Positions 24,825-34,394 of a stretch of 64,000 bases of DNA are shown here, piece by piece (the stretch's first letter is position 1; every line of letters begins with the position of its first letter). The position numbers were made by a program, and so were the translations under genes. The notes beneath the pieces were generated by a model. It was not told the DNA's origin. It made no database searches and worked only from the letters and a program-made list of their open reading frames with translations. Origin of the DNA: Pseudomonadota bacterium (GTDB taxonomy: Bacteria; Pseudomonadota; Alphaproteobacteria; Rhizobiales; Devosiaceae); NCBI GenBank assembly GCA_023391095.1, contig JAEWBN010000001.1, forward strand, positions 208,239 to 272,238, given 5' to 3'.

Positions 24825-26060
24825 TCAGGCCGGGCGCCTGTATTGGTAGATGCCGACGTCGATGGAGCCTTCGGCAAAGCCGGCTTCGCAGTAGCTGAGA
24901 TAGTAGACCCACTTGCGTTTGAAATACTCGTCGTAGCCCATGGGAGCGATAACGGGCCAGCGTTCGAGGAAGCGCTCGCGCCAGAGCTTGAGGGTCCGGG
25001 CATAGCTCAGCCGGAAGTTTTCGACGTTTTCCAGCACAAGGCCATAGCGGTCGCCGAATTCCTTCATCACGGTCTTGGTAAGCAACATGCCGCCGGGGAA
25101 GATGTAGCGCTGGATGAAATCGGGGCCGCTGCGGTAACCCTCAAAATCGGCTTCGTTGATGGTGATGGCCTGAATGGCGGCGGTGGCGCCGGGCTTGAGC
25201 CGATCATGGATGGTCTGGAAGTAGCTGGGCCAGTTTTCCTCGCCCACCGCCTCGATCATTTCGATGGAGACGATGTGATCGAACTGGCCCTGGGTGTGCC
25301 GGTAGTCTTCAAAGACCAGCGTCGCGAAGTCGTCCAGGCCCTGGCGCTCAAGCCGTTCGAGTCCGTATTTGAGCTGCTCGGCCGAGAGTGTGATGCCGCG
25401 CAGATGCGCCTTGTAGTCGCGCGCCACGGTTTCCGCCATGCCGCCCCAACCGCAACCGATTTCGAGCACCGATGAGCCCGCCGTGACGCCGGCCATGTCG
25501 GCCACGCGGCGATACTTGGCTCGCTGCGCTTCCTCGAGGCTCTGGTCGCCCGAGGTGAAGACGGCCGACGAATAGGTCATGGAGGGGTCGAGCCACTGCC
25601 CGTAGAAGTCGTTGCCGAGGTCATAGTGCTCGGCGATGTTCTTCTTGGAGCCCTCGAGCGTATTGCGGCGCGAGAGGTGGTAGTGGACGTCGGATGCAGC
25701 GCGGCGGAAGAAGCCGAGATTGGCGCGTGCGAACATCTGACGGTTCTGGAGGAAATAGCGGAACAGCGCTGTGAGATCGTCGACCTCGATATCGCCGTTC
25801 ATATAGGCCGCAGCGAAGCCCACCGTGCCGCGCTGCATGGCCTCCGAAATCACCCTGAAATTCTTAAGGCGCAGCACCGGGTGTTCCCCCGTTGCGGCGT
25901 TTCCCGCGGTGCGTGTGCGCCCATCGGGGAAGATGACGGTGATGGCGCCATGCTGAGGCTTGCCGATCAACGCCATGCCGATCTTTTCCACCACCCAGGA
26001 GGCAATGGAGGTGCCGAAAGAAGGGCCGCTGGGAGAACGATCGACGGCAGTCTTGCTCAT
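24825..26060 (-). CDS. cfa: cyclopropane-fatty-acyl-phospholipid synthase family methyltransferase
   Basis: A 411-residue SAM-dependent enzyme. The SAM site is SSVLEIGCGWGGMAETVARD, preceded by IAEHYDLGNDFYGQWLDPSMTY, a block diagnostic of the Cfa/mycolic-acid methyltransferase group. The later HIVSIEMIEAVGEENW is also typical. The N-terminal 130 residues form the usual lipid-binding domain. It probably methylates unsaturated phospholipid acyl chains. It is convergent with the PRC-barrel gene. Confidence 0.88.
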   Translation of the reverse strand: MSKTAVDRSPSGPSFGTSIASWVVEKIGMALIGKPQHGAITVIFPDGRTRTAGNAATGEHPVLRLKNFRVISEAMQRGTVGFAAAYMNGDIEVDDLTALFRYFLQNRQMFARANLGFFRRAASDVHYHLSRRNTLEGSKKNIAEHYDLGNDFYGQWLDPSMTYSSAVFTSGDQSLEEAQRAKYRRVADMAGVTAGSSVLEIGCGWGGMAETVARDYKAHLRGITLSAEQLKYGLERLERQGLDDFATLVFEDYRHTQGQFDHIVSIEMIEAVGEENWPSYFQTIHDRLKPGATAAIQAITINEADFEGYRSGPDFIQRYIFPGGMLLTKTVMKEFGDRYGLVLENVENFRLSYARTLKLWRERFLERWPVIAPMGYDEYFKRKWVYYLSYCEAGFAEGSIDVGIYQYRRPA

Positions 26061-26271
26061 TTCGCCGCTAGTCCACTGATGTCAAACACGGGTGTCAGGC
26101 CGGCCGGCCGGACTTGTGCAGGTGCAGAGCGACGGGTGCGGCGGCGCACCGGTCCCTCCATGCGCAGATGCGTATGGATGAGTGTAGTCGCCGTAAATTG
26201 ATATGCAAGCTCAGTTTGCCGTAGGCCCGCGCGGCTGCCATTTGGCCAACGGAAGCAGGAGGGGTCCGATT

Positions 26272-28062
26272 TCAGCGCGCGGGGGTGGCGATGTCCTGCA
26301 CGCGGAACTGCACCTGTTCGCGGCCCTGATAGTGGTCCAGCGACAGGCCGCCGGCAAAATGCAGGGGCCGGTCGGCATCGAGCAGGAGCACGTCGCCCAG
26401 CGGTGTTCCGGCGGCGCGGAAGGCAATGGCCTTGAGGCGCGCCCCATCGTCGGAGGAAAGGGTGAAGCTGATATGGCCGCCCTTGCCCACGACCTGCGGG
26501 AACCGGGCGCGATGTGCGGGAAAAGCAAAGACGGGCGAGGGATTGCCGGAGCCAAAGGGCCCTGCCCGCTCGACGGAATGCAGCAGATCCGTGCTGGCGC
26601 CGCGGGCGGTGAGCGCGGCGTCGATCTTGAGGGCGGAGGCAGCGCGGGCGGCGCGGACGCTGTCGGTCAGGCGCTCGGCCATGAAGGCGCGGAAGGGACC
26701 GAGGTCGCCGTCGCGGAGCGAAACGCCCGCGGCCATGGCATGCCCGCCGCCCTTAGGGATGAGACCGGATTCGACGGCTTCGATAACGGCGCTGCCCAGA
26801 TCAACACCCGGCATGGAACGGCCCGAGCCCGTGCCGCTGCCGTCGGCCTGCAGCGCGATGGCGAAGGCCGGGCGCTCGAAGCGCTCGCGCAGGCGCGCGG
26901 CGACGAGGCCGACGACGCCCGGATGCCAATTGGCGGAGGCGAGAACCAGAATGGGTGGACCTTCGCCGGAGCCGATTTCAGCCTCTGCGGTGAGGGTCGC
27001 TTCTTCCACCGCCTCGACCTCGATGCGCTGACGCTCGCCATTGAGCTCATCGAGCTGGGCCGCGATGACCATGGCCTGGTGATCGTCGTCGAGCGCCAGG
27101 AGGCGGGTCCCCAGTGCCGCGTCGCCGATGCGGCCTCCGGCATTGATGCGGGGGCCGATCAGGAAGCCCAGATGATAGGGATTGAGCGGGCCATTGGCGC
27201 GGGCGGCCAAAGCCAGCGAGGCCAGTCCGGGGCGCTCGCCGCGCCGGGCGACTTCGAGACCGCGCACCACAAAGGCGCGGTTGAGGCCGACGAGCGGGAC
27301 AACGTCGCAAATGGTGGCGAGCGCGACGAGGTCGAGCAGCTTCAAGAGGTCCGGCAGGCCGGTATCGCCGCGATTGCGCAGGACACGGTTGACGGCAACG
27401 AGCACCATGAAGGTGACGCCGCCAGCGCAGAGATAGCCGAGGCCGGAAATGTCGTCGGGCCGGTTCGGGTTGACCAGCGCATTGGCTGGCGGCAAGTCGT
27501 GGTCGGAAAGGTGGTGGTCGATGACCAGCACATCGGCGCCACGGTTGCGGGCATGGGCAATGGGTCCGTCGCTGGTCGTACCACAGTCGAGCGTGATGAT
27601 GAGCGTGGCGCCGGCATCGACCAGCTTGTCCATGGCCGCGATATTGGGGCCATAGCCTTCAAAGATGCGGTCCGGAATGTGGACCTGAGGATCGAGGCCG
27701 AAATGGCGAAGGTAGCGGGTCATCAGCGCCGTGGCGCAGGCGCCGTCGACGTCATAGTCGCCAAAAAGCGCGACGCTTTCATTGTCGGCTATGGCGCGGG
27801 CAATGCGCTCGGCCAGTGCGTCCATGTCCGTCAGCGTGGACGGATCGGGCATGAGCGAGCGGATAGTGGGTTCGAGATAGGTCTCGGCCTCATCGATGCC
27901 GACGCCGCGGCCGGCCAGGACGCGGGCCAGGATATCGGGAATGCCGGTGCGTTGCCCGATGGCGGTGGCATTGCGCGCGGCGGCAAAATCGAGACGGTCC
28001 ACCCAGGCGCGGCCGGTGACCGATTGGGTGACGTCGAGAAAGTGGCGCTGCGGTTCGGGCAT
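26272..28062 (-). CDS. recJ: single-stranded-DNA-specific exonuclease RecJ
   Basis: A 596-residue 5'-3' ssDNA exonuclease acting in mismatch repair and RecF-pathway recombination. The DHH phosphoesterase motifs are visible: GDYDVDG (101-107), DCGTT (about 159-163) and IDHHLSDHD (181-189), then GPRINAGGRIGDA and the DHHA1 region (GHAMAAGVSL). Length is normal. It follows glpX and a small gene, an order common in Hyphomicrobiales. Confidence 0.95.
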   Translation of the reverse strand: MPEPQRHFLDVTQSVTGRAWVDRLDFAAARNATAIGQRTGIPDILARVLAGRGVGIDEAETYLEPTIRSLMPDPSTLTDMDALAERIARAIADNESVALFGDYDVDGACATALMTRYLRHFGLDPQVHIPDRIFEGYGPNIAAMDKLVDAGATLIITLDCGTTSDGPIAHARNRGADVLVIDHHLSDHDLPPANALVNPNRPDDISGLGYLCAGGVTFMVLVAVNRVLRNRGDTGLPDLLKLLDLVALATICDVVPLVGLNRAFVVRGLEVARRGERPGLASLALAARANGPLNPYHLGFLIGPRINAGGRIGDAALGTRLLALDDDHQAMVIAAQLDELNGERQRIEVEAVEEATLTAEAEIGSGEGPPILVLASANWHPGVVGLVAARLRERFERPAFAIALQADGSGTGSGRSMPGVDLGSAVIEAVESGLIPKGGGHAMAAGVSLRDGDLGPFRAFMAERLTDSVRAARAASALKIDAALTARGASTDLLHSVERAGPFGSGNPSPVFAFPAHRARFPQVVGKGGHISFTLSSDDGARLKAIAFRAAGTPLGDVLLLDADRPLHFAGGLSLDHYQGREQVQFRVQDIATPAR

Positions 28063-28111
28063 GCCCGAGGGTTAGGGGATTTTTGGCCGGCTGGAAAGGG
28101 GCTTGGCAGCG

Positions 28112-28321
28112 CTAGTCCTGGCCGTGGCGCCAGAAGGTCTCCTCGGTCAGGTCGTTGTCCTGCACGATCACTTCGACTTCGGTGTCATCGCTGGTGCGGG
28201 CCTCCTCGATGGCCGCCTCAATCGCGCTTTCGCGGGAGCTGAAGGGGCCGGTAATGGTGCCGCGGAAGGAAAACTGCCAGGCATTGTCGCGCTGGTAGAC
28301 TATGAGGTGACGTTCCGTCAT
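28112..28321 (-). CDS. DUF2188-like small protein
   Basis: A 69-residue protein with a beta-rich core (LIVYQRDNAWQFSFRGTITG) and a segment SSRESAIEAAIEEAR, like DUF2188-type proteins. GAGAGAG lies upstream of the ATG at 28321. It sits between glpX and recJ on the same strand. The function is unknown. Confidence 0.7.
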   Translation of the reverse strand: MTERHLIVYQRDNAWQFSFRGTITGPFSSRESAIEAAIEEARTSDDTEVEVIVQDNDLTEETFWRHGQD

Positions 28322-28398
28322 TTCGCTCTCTCCATGTCGCCATAACGGCGCCGCAGGCGGGACGTTCCAGCGGTGCCAGCGGAGTGGACAGGGAGAGA

Positions 28399-29385
28399 TT
28401 ACCGGGCGTGTCGAGCGCGAATCCAGCGCGTGGTCTGGCTCCATGAGCGCATGACCACGGTGGAGGTTTCGACGCTGTTACGGCGCAGGCGGACGCCTTC
28501 GGCCAAGGAGCCATCGGTGATGCCGGTGGCGGAAAAGAGCACATCGCCCGATGCCAGATCGGTAACATCGTAGATACGGTTCGGGTCGGTGATGCCCATT
28601 TCCCTGGCGCGCAACCGCTTGTCGGGCGTATCGAGGATTAGCTTGCCCTGCATGTGGCCACCCGTGCAGCGCAGGGCCGCAGCGGCGAGCACGCCTTCGG
28701 GTGCGCCACCGGAGCCGAGATAGATATCGACGCCCGTATCCTCGGTGTTGACCGCATGGATGACGCCGGCAATGTCGCCGTCGCTGAGCAGTTTCACCGA
28801 AACGCCGGCGGTGCGCAGCTCTTCAAGTAGGCCGCCGTGGCGGGGCCGGTCGAGGACGATGGCGGTGATTTCGGAAATCGGCACGCCCTTGGCCTTTGCC
28901 AGAGCGCGGACATTCTCGGTGGCGGACCATTCGATATTGACCGTGTCGGGGGCATAGCCGGCGCCGATGGCGATCTTGTGCATGTAAACGTTGCGGGCGA
29001 CGTTGAGCAGGCCCCCGCGCTCGGCCATGGCGAGGACAACGAGGCTATCGGGCTGGTTCTTGGCGCAGAGGGTGACGCCCTCCAGCGGATCGACGGCGAT
29101 GTCGACCTCGGGCCCCTGCCCCGAGCCGACCGGCTGGCCGACATAGAGGTCGTCGCATTCGTACTGCTCGCCCTCGCCAATGACGATGCGGCCGGAAATG
29201 GACACGCGGTCCAGCTCGGCCTTCATGGCCGCGACGGCGGCTTCGTCGGCCGCCTTTTCGTCGCCCTTTCCGCGCCAGGCAGCCGCGGCAATGGCGGCGC
29301 GCTCGGTGACGCGCACCATTTCAAGGGTCAGCGTGCGGTGGAGATGAGCCGGATTCCTGTCCGATTCGACCTTGCTGAGCTTCAT
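28399..29385 (-). CDS. glpX: class II fructose-1,6-bisphosphatase
   Basis: A 328-residue metal-dependent phosphatase of gluconeogenesis. The metal-site block IGEGEQYECDDLYVG, then VDPLEGVTLCA, and late GSGGAPEGVLAAAALRCTGG are the GlpX signature. The start at 29385 (MKLSKVESDR) follows GGGAGGACAG. It lies downstream of hom on the same strand. Confidence 0.93.
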   Translation of the reverse strand: MKLSKVESDRNPAHLHRTLTLEMVRVTERAAIAAAAWRGKGDEKAADEAAVAAMKAELDRVSISGRIVIGEGEQYECDDLYVGQPVGSGQGPEVDIAVDPLEGVTLCAKNQPDSLVVLAMAERGGLLNVARNVYMHKIAIGAGYAPDTVNIEWSATENVRALAKAKGVPISEITAIVLDRPRHGGLLEELRTAGVSVKLLSDGDIAGVIHAVNTEDTGVDIYLGSGGAPEGVLAAAALRCTGGHMQGKLILDTPDKRLRAREMGITDPNRIYDVTDLASGDVLFSATGITDGSLAEGVRLRRNSVETSTVVMRSWSQTTRWIRARHAR

Positions 29386-29511
29386 CTGTCCTCCCTGCCG
29401 CAGGCGGCGTTTTGCGCCCAACCGCTTAGCCAGCCAGCGTGTCAGCCTTGCGAATGCGGCACGCTCAAGGTGCGCATTCGCCCGGGCATGACGCTGCCGG
29501 TGCCGATCGGA

Positions 29512-31020
29512 TCAGAGCTTTTCGATGCGGATCAGCTGCGGTTCGCCGACTATGAACCCGTCCGCCGCGATCTGTGCAAGGGCTTCGCGCACGGATGATT
29601 CCAAAGTCTGCTGGGTAATCAGCACCACGGTGCGGGCCGCGGTACCATCGGGCGTGACGGCCTTGGCGCTGAGATCGGACCGCTGGATGACAGAATCGAT
29701 GGAGATCAGCTTTTCGCCCATGCGCGAGGTGATCGCGGCGAGCGCGCCGGGAACATCCTTGGCGCTGAGCCGGATGTAGAAGCCTCCGGCATGCGGTCGC
29801 ATTTCGGCTTCATTGAAGGGCATGAGCTCTTCGCTGGGCACGCCCAGAGGCGGCACGCGGGTGCCGCGGGCAATGTCGAGAATGTCGGAAAGAACCGAAG
29901 AAGCCGTGGGCGGGCCACCGGCGCCTGGGCCGGCCAGCAGCAGTTCGTGGACATGGTCGGTTTCGAGGGCGACGGCGTTCATTACGCCATCAACGCCGGC
30001 AATGGCGCTGCCCTTGGGCACGAAGGTGGGGTGGACACGCTGCTCGATGCCTTCGCCGACCCGCTCGGCAATGCCAAGGAGCTTGATCTTGTAGCCGAGA
30101 TCGGAGGCGACCTGGATATCGTGCTGGGTGATGCGGGAAATGCCTTCGACGCGCATGCGGTCGGGCGCGATTTCGTAGCCGAAGCAGAGCGTGGCGAGGA
30201 TCGAGAGCTTGTGGGCGGTATCGAAGCCTTCGACGTCGAAAGTCGGGTCGGCTTCGGCATAGCCAAGGGCCTGTGCATCCTTGAGGCAATCGGCAAAGGA
30301 GATGCCTTCATTGCCCATGCGGGTGAGGATGTAGTTGCAGGTGCCGTTCATGATGCCGAAGACCTTGGCGATGCGGGCCGAGCCCAGGCCTTCGCGCAAG
30401 GTCTTAATGACCGGGATACCGCCGGCAACTGCGGCTTCGAACCCGAGCTGGGCGCCGGCTTCCTCGGCCATGCGGGCAAGGGTGACGCCATGCTTGGCGA
30501 GCAGCGCCTTGTTGGCCGTGACAACCGGGCGGCCGATCTCCAGCGCCGCCTTTACCGCGGCAAAAGCCGGCCCGTCTTCCCCGCCGATCAGTTCAACGAA
30601 AAGGTCGATGCCTTCCCATTTGGCGAGGGCGACCGGATCGTCGAACCACTCGAGCCCGGAAATATCAATGCCGCGGTCGCGGGAACGCGAGCGCGCGGCA
30701 ACGGCAACGACCTCCAACTGGCGGCCAAGTTTTCGGGTGAGTTCGGCGCCATCCTTTTGCAGGATGCGCACAAGCGTGGCGCCGACATTGCCGAGCCCGG
30801 CCACACCAATGCGCAGCGGCGCCTGGCGATCGGCCTCGCCAAATTCAGCCATGGTCTTGAGGATGCGCGCACGGGTTTCGGTGCGCGGTTCGCGGCCATC
30901 GCGCAGGTCGAACACAAAGAGTGGATCGCCTGCGACTGTGCGGCCGAAGCGGGTCGGCGTCCAGCCCCGAGAAGCGATGAAAGATTCGACGGATTGGCGG
31001 AAGGAGGCGATATCACTCAT
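29512..31020 (-). CDS. hom: homoserine dehydrogenase with N-terminal HTH-like extension
   Basis: A 502-residue protein. Residues about 70-440 are a normal homoserine dehydrogenase: NAD(P) site GVAGLGNVG (72-80), VTANKALLAKHG and MNGTCNYILT, followed by a C-terminal ACT domain for feedback control. The first 60 residues are extra. They read like a small HTH-type unit (MSDIASFRQSVESFIASRGW then TRFGRTVAGDPLFVFDLRDG). An internal Met57 would give a canonical-length enzyme, so the extension could be annotation-dependent. The ATG at 31020 has no clear Shine-Dalgarno. It converts aspartate semialdehyde to homoserine. Confidence 0.9.
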   Translation of the reverse strand: MSDIASFRQSVESFIASRGWTPTRFGRTVAGDPLFVFDLRDGREPRTETRARILKTMAEFGEADRQAPLRIGVAGLGNVGATLVRILQKDGAELTRKLGRQLEVVAVAARSRSRDRGIDISGLEWFDDPVALAKWEGIDLFVELIGGEDGPAFAAVKAALEIGRPVVTANKALLAKHGVTLARMAEEAGAQLGFEAAVAGGIPVIKTLREGLGSARIAKVFGIMNGTCNYILTRMGNEGISFADCLKDAQALGYAEADPTFDVEGFDTAHKLSILATLCFGYEIAPDRMRVEGISRITQHDIQVASDLGYKIKLLGIAERVGEGIEQRVHPTFVPKGSAIAGVDGVMNAVALETDHVHELLLAGPGAGGPPTASSVLSDILDIARGTRVPPLGVPSEELMPFNEAEMRPHAGGFYIRLSAKDVPGALAAITSRMGEKLISIDSVIQRSDLSAKAVTPDGTAARTVVLITQQTLESSVREALAQIAADGFIVGEPQLIRIEKL

Positions 31021-31102
31021 AGTGGCGCCATCTGCATAGGAAAGTGCCTAGCCGTCAATAGGAGTTTTGCCCCGCAGCTCCCGCCGCGGGGCAAAGCCTT
31101 TG

Positions 31103-32080
31103 TCAGTTGGCGTCGGCGGCAGCGGCGGCCTTGCCGAGACCTTCAACCAGCTCCGGCAAAGCCCAGCGCAGCGAAAGCGGCGTGACGGCCCCGCCGACAG
31201 CCATGGTGGCGCTGGTGCTGTCGATGACCACGACGGCACCCTTCTGCACCTGGGGGGAGCGGGCGATGGCCGGGTGGGCGAAGAAGGTCTGGGCAGCTTC
31301 CGGGCTATCGAGGAAAGCCACCATGATGTCGCCGGGGATTTCCGAGAAGTTCTCGTAGCTCAGCTTGTAGTTATAGGCGGAGCCATCGGTGCCTTCCGGC
31401 TCTTCCGTTGCAGTCAGACCGAAGGACAGAAGAAGCTTGGTGCGTGGATCGACGGCGCGACGAACGGAAACCTGTCCGTCACCGCTATCAACGAGATTGA
31501 CCACCGACTTGCCGGCGATCTGGGGATATTTGGCGACTTCATCGGCAATGAACTGTTCGGTTTCGGCTATCAGCTGCTCAGCCTCCGCGCTCTTGCCAAG
31601 AGCGGCGCCGGTCACGCGGGTGACGTCCTGCCAGCTGGCGGTCCAGCGCGTTTCGGGGAAGACAACGGTGGGGGCGATCTGGCTCAGGCGGTTATATTCT
31701 TCTTCGGTGAGGCCGGAATAAACGGCGATGATGACGTCGGGATCCAGCGCCGCGATGGCTTCGAAGCTGGGCGCGCCGGCGCCGTCACCCAGAATGACCG
31801 GCATTTCACCACCGGCAGCGTCGATGGCCTCGCGGGTCCATTCGAGAACGCCCTCGTCATCGCCGCCGTAATTCATCGACGGGATGCCAACCGGCACGAC
31901 GCCCAGGGCGAGCACGGCATCCTGCGTCCCCCAGCCCCAGGTGACGACACGGGCGGGCTCGGTTTCGATCGTGGTTGAGCCATAGGCGTGCTCGACAGTC
32001 ACGGGGAAGGTATCAGCGGCGTGCGCCGCGAGCGTCAAGGGAAGAGAAAGCGCCAGTGCGGCAAGAGTTTGGCGGAGCAT
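31103..32080 (-). CDS. iron-siderophore ABC transporter substrate-binding protein
   Basis: A 325-residue periplasmic protein with a Sec signal (LALSLPLTLAAHAA) and the FepB/FecB-like fold: VTVEHAYGSTTI, PARVVTWGWGTQDAVLALGV, then AALDPDVIIAVYSGL and a helix linker. It probably binds a ferric siderophore or heme-like ligand. It lies just downstream of a broken paralogue, with 75 nt and a GC hairpin between. No permease or ATPase gene is nearby, so it must use a transporter encoded elsewhere. Confidence 0.88.
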   Translation of the reverse strand: MLRQTLAALALSLPLTLAAHAADTFPVTVEHAYGSTTIETEPARVVTWGWGTQDAVLALGVVPVGIPSMNYGGDDEGVLEWTREAIDAAGGEMPVILGDGAGAPSFEAIAALDPDVIIAVYSGLTEEEYNRLSQIAPTVVFPETRWTASWQDVTRVTGAALGKSAEAEQLIAETEQFIADEVAKYPQIAGKSVVNLVDSGDGQVSVRRAVDPRTKLLLSFGLTATEEPEGTDGSAYNYKLSYENFSEIPGDIMVAFLDSPEAAQTFFAHPAIARSPQVQKGAVVVIDSTSATMAVGGAVTPLSLRWALPELVEGLGKAAAAADAN

Positions 32081-32116
32081 TTGAAACTTTCAGGTTACCG
32101 GTATTGAAGGATTCCA

Positions 32117-32134
32117 GCCGCACCTGGGTGCGGC
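32117..32134. other. GC-rich hairpin between the two siderophore-binding genes
   Basis: GCCGCACC-tg-GGTGCGGC is a perfect 8-bp stem in the 75-nt gap. No U-run follows on the minus strand, so it may be a processing or pause hairpin. Confidence 0.45.
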
Positions 32135-32155
32135 CGGCAGGTGTGACGGATGCGC

Positions 32156-33124
32156 TTAGCGGCCAGCCGCGGCGGCGGCTTCGTCGATCAGCTTGATGTA
32201 TTGGGGGTAGCCCCACTTGAGCGACAGGGCGCTGGGCGGGGAAATCGAATTGATCAGTTCGGGGCCAATGAGATGGGCAACGGCTCCGGCCTTCACCTGC
32301 GGGGTGATCGCGAGGCCGGGATTGGCGAAAAAGGCCGCGTCTGCTTCGGGCGTATCGAAGTAAGAAATGTAGATGTCGCTCTTCAGCTCGGAGGCCCGCT
32401 CGAAGCTCAGGGAAAAGTAGAACTGCTCGTCCTCGGCCAGGTCATCCACGCTAGGGGCCAGCTTGAGGCCAGCATCCTCAAGGAAGGTCATGCGTGGATC
32501 AAGGCGCGAGTAGACCGCGATGCTGCCCTGGTATTCGGCGATGCCGGCAAAGGTCAGCCCCTCGACGCGCGGATATTTGGCCGTCTCCTCGTCGATGAAC
32601 TGTTCAAGCTCGGCAACCAGGGTTTCGGCCGCATCGGCCTTGCCCAGCGCAGTGCCGGTGATCAGGATGGTGTCCTGCCAGGACGTGCTTCAGGGATTTT
32701 CGGGATAGGCGACGACCGGAGCGATCTGGCTGAGACGGTTGTACTCGTCTTCCGAGAGGCCGGAATAGGGCGCGATGACCACGTCGGGTTCCAGCGCAGC
32801 AATGGCTTCGAAAGGCACCCCATCGGCCTGGGGAAGGATTTGGGGGAAATCAGCGCCCAAGGCGGCGACCGCGTCCTTGGTCCAGGCGAGCGCGCCGTTT
32901 TCATCGCCGCCATAGGTGAATTCGGGAATGCCCACCGGCACCACGCCTAGCGCGACCACGGCATCCTGGGAGGCCCAGCCCCAGGTGACGACGCGCTCGG
33001 GCTGTTCGGCAATCGTCGTTTGCCCGAAAGCGTGATCGATAGTGACAGGGAAAGCCTGCGCATGGGCAGCGGTCGGCCCGGCAACAGCTACGGCAAGGGC
33101 CAGGACAGAGAGGCGAGTGAACAT
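32156..33124 (-). pseudogene. iron-siderophore substrate-binding protein, interrupted by a nonsense codon
   Basis: The frame is continuous for 322 codons and parallel to the downstream paralogue, except for one TGA (32690-32692) at codon 145. The paralogue reads ETRWTASWQD and this copy reads ENP-stop-STSWQD; the stop aligns with a tryptophan, so a single TGG-to-TGA change explains it. The signal peptide, the VTWGWASQDAVVALGV block and the C-terminal lobe are otherwise intact. A sequencing error or true recent inactivation are both possible. An iron-box-like site lies 40 nt upstream of the start. Confidence 0.8.
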
Positions 33125-33164
33125 TGACGCACCTTGGGATGAGAATGCGCCTTCTTACAAAAGA

Positions 33165-33179
33165 TGATATTAGTTGTCA
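33165..33179 (-). promoter_or_regulatory. RirA-type iron-responsive (IRO) box
   Basis: TGATATTAGTTGTCA, a TGA-N9-TCA palindrome as described for rhizobial iron-responsive operators bound by RirA. It is 41-55 nt upstream of the ATG of the interrupted siderophore-binding gene, so iron repression of the two-gene unit is expected. Confidence 0.55.
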
Positions 33180-33198
33180 TGTTAATTCGCACGGCCGT

Positions 33199-34344
33199 TC
33201 AGGTGCGCCGGGTCAACATGACCATGACCTCGTAATGGTCCGTTTGCGGGAACATGTCGAACAGGCGGGCCCGGTGCATCGCATAGGATGGCAAGAGAGC
33301 CAGATCGCGGGCGAGCGTTACGGCATTGCAGCTGGAATAGAGAATGGTGGGCGCGCCGAACTCTTCGAGCGTAGCGCAGAGCCGGTCGCCCAAGCCGCGC
33401 CGGGGCGGGTTGACGATCACCACGTCGGGGGCCTCGCCTGCCGGCAGGGCCGTCGCGTCCCCGACCTCAAAAGTGACATCGGACAGCCGGGCTTGCGACG
33501 CGCTCAGCCGCGCCGACGCGATGGCCGCTGCGCTGAGTTCGATACCGTGCACACGGCGGCCCGGCGCGGCGGCATGGAGGGCAAAGCCCCCTACCCCGCA
33601 ATAAAGGTCGAGAACCGAGTGGGCGCCGACCTCGTCCACCCATTCGCGGGCCTGCCGGTAGAGCGCCGCCGCGATGGCCGTGTTGGTCTGAAAGAAGCTT
33701 GCCGGTTGCAAGTGAAGATGGATGTCGCCCATCTGCATGGTGAGCGTATCGGCCCCGGCGAGCGGGATTTCCTCCGCTCCTTCAAGCACGGCCTTATGCT
33801 CGGGCAGTAGATTGGCCGTGACAACCGCCAGCCCTGGCAGATCAGCCAGGAGGGTGGGAAGGTGCTTGCGCATGCGCCCGACCGGCTCCGTGGAGCGGAG
33901 CACGAAGCGCAGCATGAGCCGGCCGTCCGGCGCCTGGGTAAGGAGGACGTTTTTCAGTTCGCCGCGCCGGGTGGGCACGTCATAAGGTGTGATGCGCGCG
34001 CGGGCGATGAAAGCCGTGATCGGGGCGAAGGCGTCGCGCAGTCCCGGCTCAAGAATGGGGCAAGCGGTCAGGTCGATGCCGTATTGCCGGGCATCGAGGA
34101 TGCCAAGTGTAGGGTTTGCGGCGGTGCCGCCAACAACCATTTTGGCCTTGTTGCGAAAGTCGCGGGGGCTGCTCAGCACCGGCGGCAGCCATTGCGCGTC
34201 CCCCCATGCGGCGAGCAGGCTGCGGGCATGATCGAGCTTGGCCGCGACCTGCGCGTCATAGGGCACGCCTATGTGCGTGCAGGAGCGGCAGAGGCCCCCT
34301 TCGAAATAGCCGCACTGCAAGGCGGCGCTCAACCCTGCATCCAT
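33199..34344 (-). CDS. rlmC: 23S rRNA (uracil-C5)-methyltransferase RlmC-like
   Basis: A 381-residue SAM-dependent RNA methyltransferase of the TrmA/RlmC/RlmD group. It has an N-terminal cysteine cluster (CGYFEGGLCRSC), no TRAM domain, the SAM motif VLDLYCGVGGFAL and the catalytic TILYSSCNAVTLARDL. Absence of a TRAM domain and the CxxxxxxxCxxC opening fit RlmC (m5U747). The active-site cysteine is in SSCN. Confidence 0.88.
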   Translation of the reverse strand: MDAGLSAALQCGYFEGGLCRSCTHIGVPYDAQVAAKLDHARSLLAAWGDAQWLPPVLSSPRDFRNKAKMVVGGTAANPTLGILDARQYGIDLTACPILEPGLRDAFAPITAFIARARITPYDVPTRRGELKNVLLTQAPDGRLMLRFVLRSTEPVGRMRKHLPTLLADLPGLAVVTANLLPEHKAVLEGAEEIPLAGADTLTMQMGDIHLHLQPASFFQTNTAIAAALYRQAREWVDEVGAHSVLDLYCGVGGFALHAAAPGRRVHGIELSAAAIASARLSASQARLSDVTFEVGDATALPAGEAPDVVIVNPPRRGLGDRLCATLEEFGAPTILYSSCNAVTLARDLALLPSYAMHRARLFDMFPQTDHYEVMVMLTRRT

Positions 34345-34394
34345 GCGGCTACCCCGTCCTGAGCGGGAGGCGGAAATCCGCCTCCGCTGATGGC

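Noticed and set aside
26203..28242. A 679-codon open frame opposite recJ
   Set aside because: RecJ motifs on the minus strand are complete; the plus frame shows no domain.
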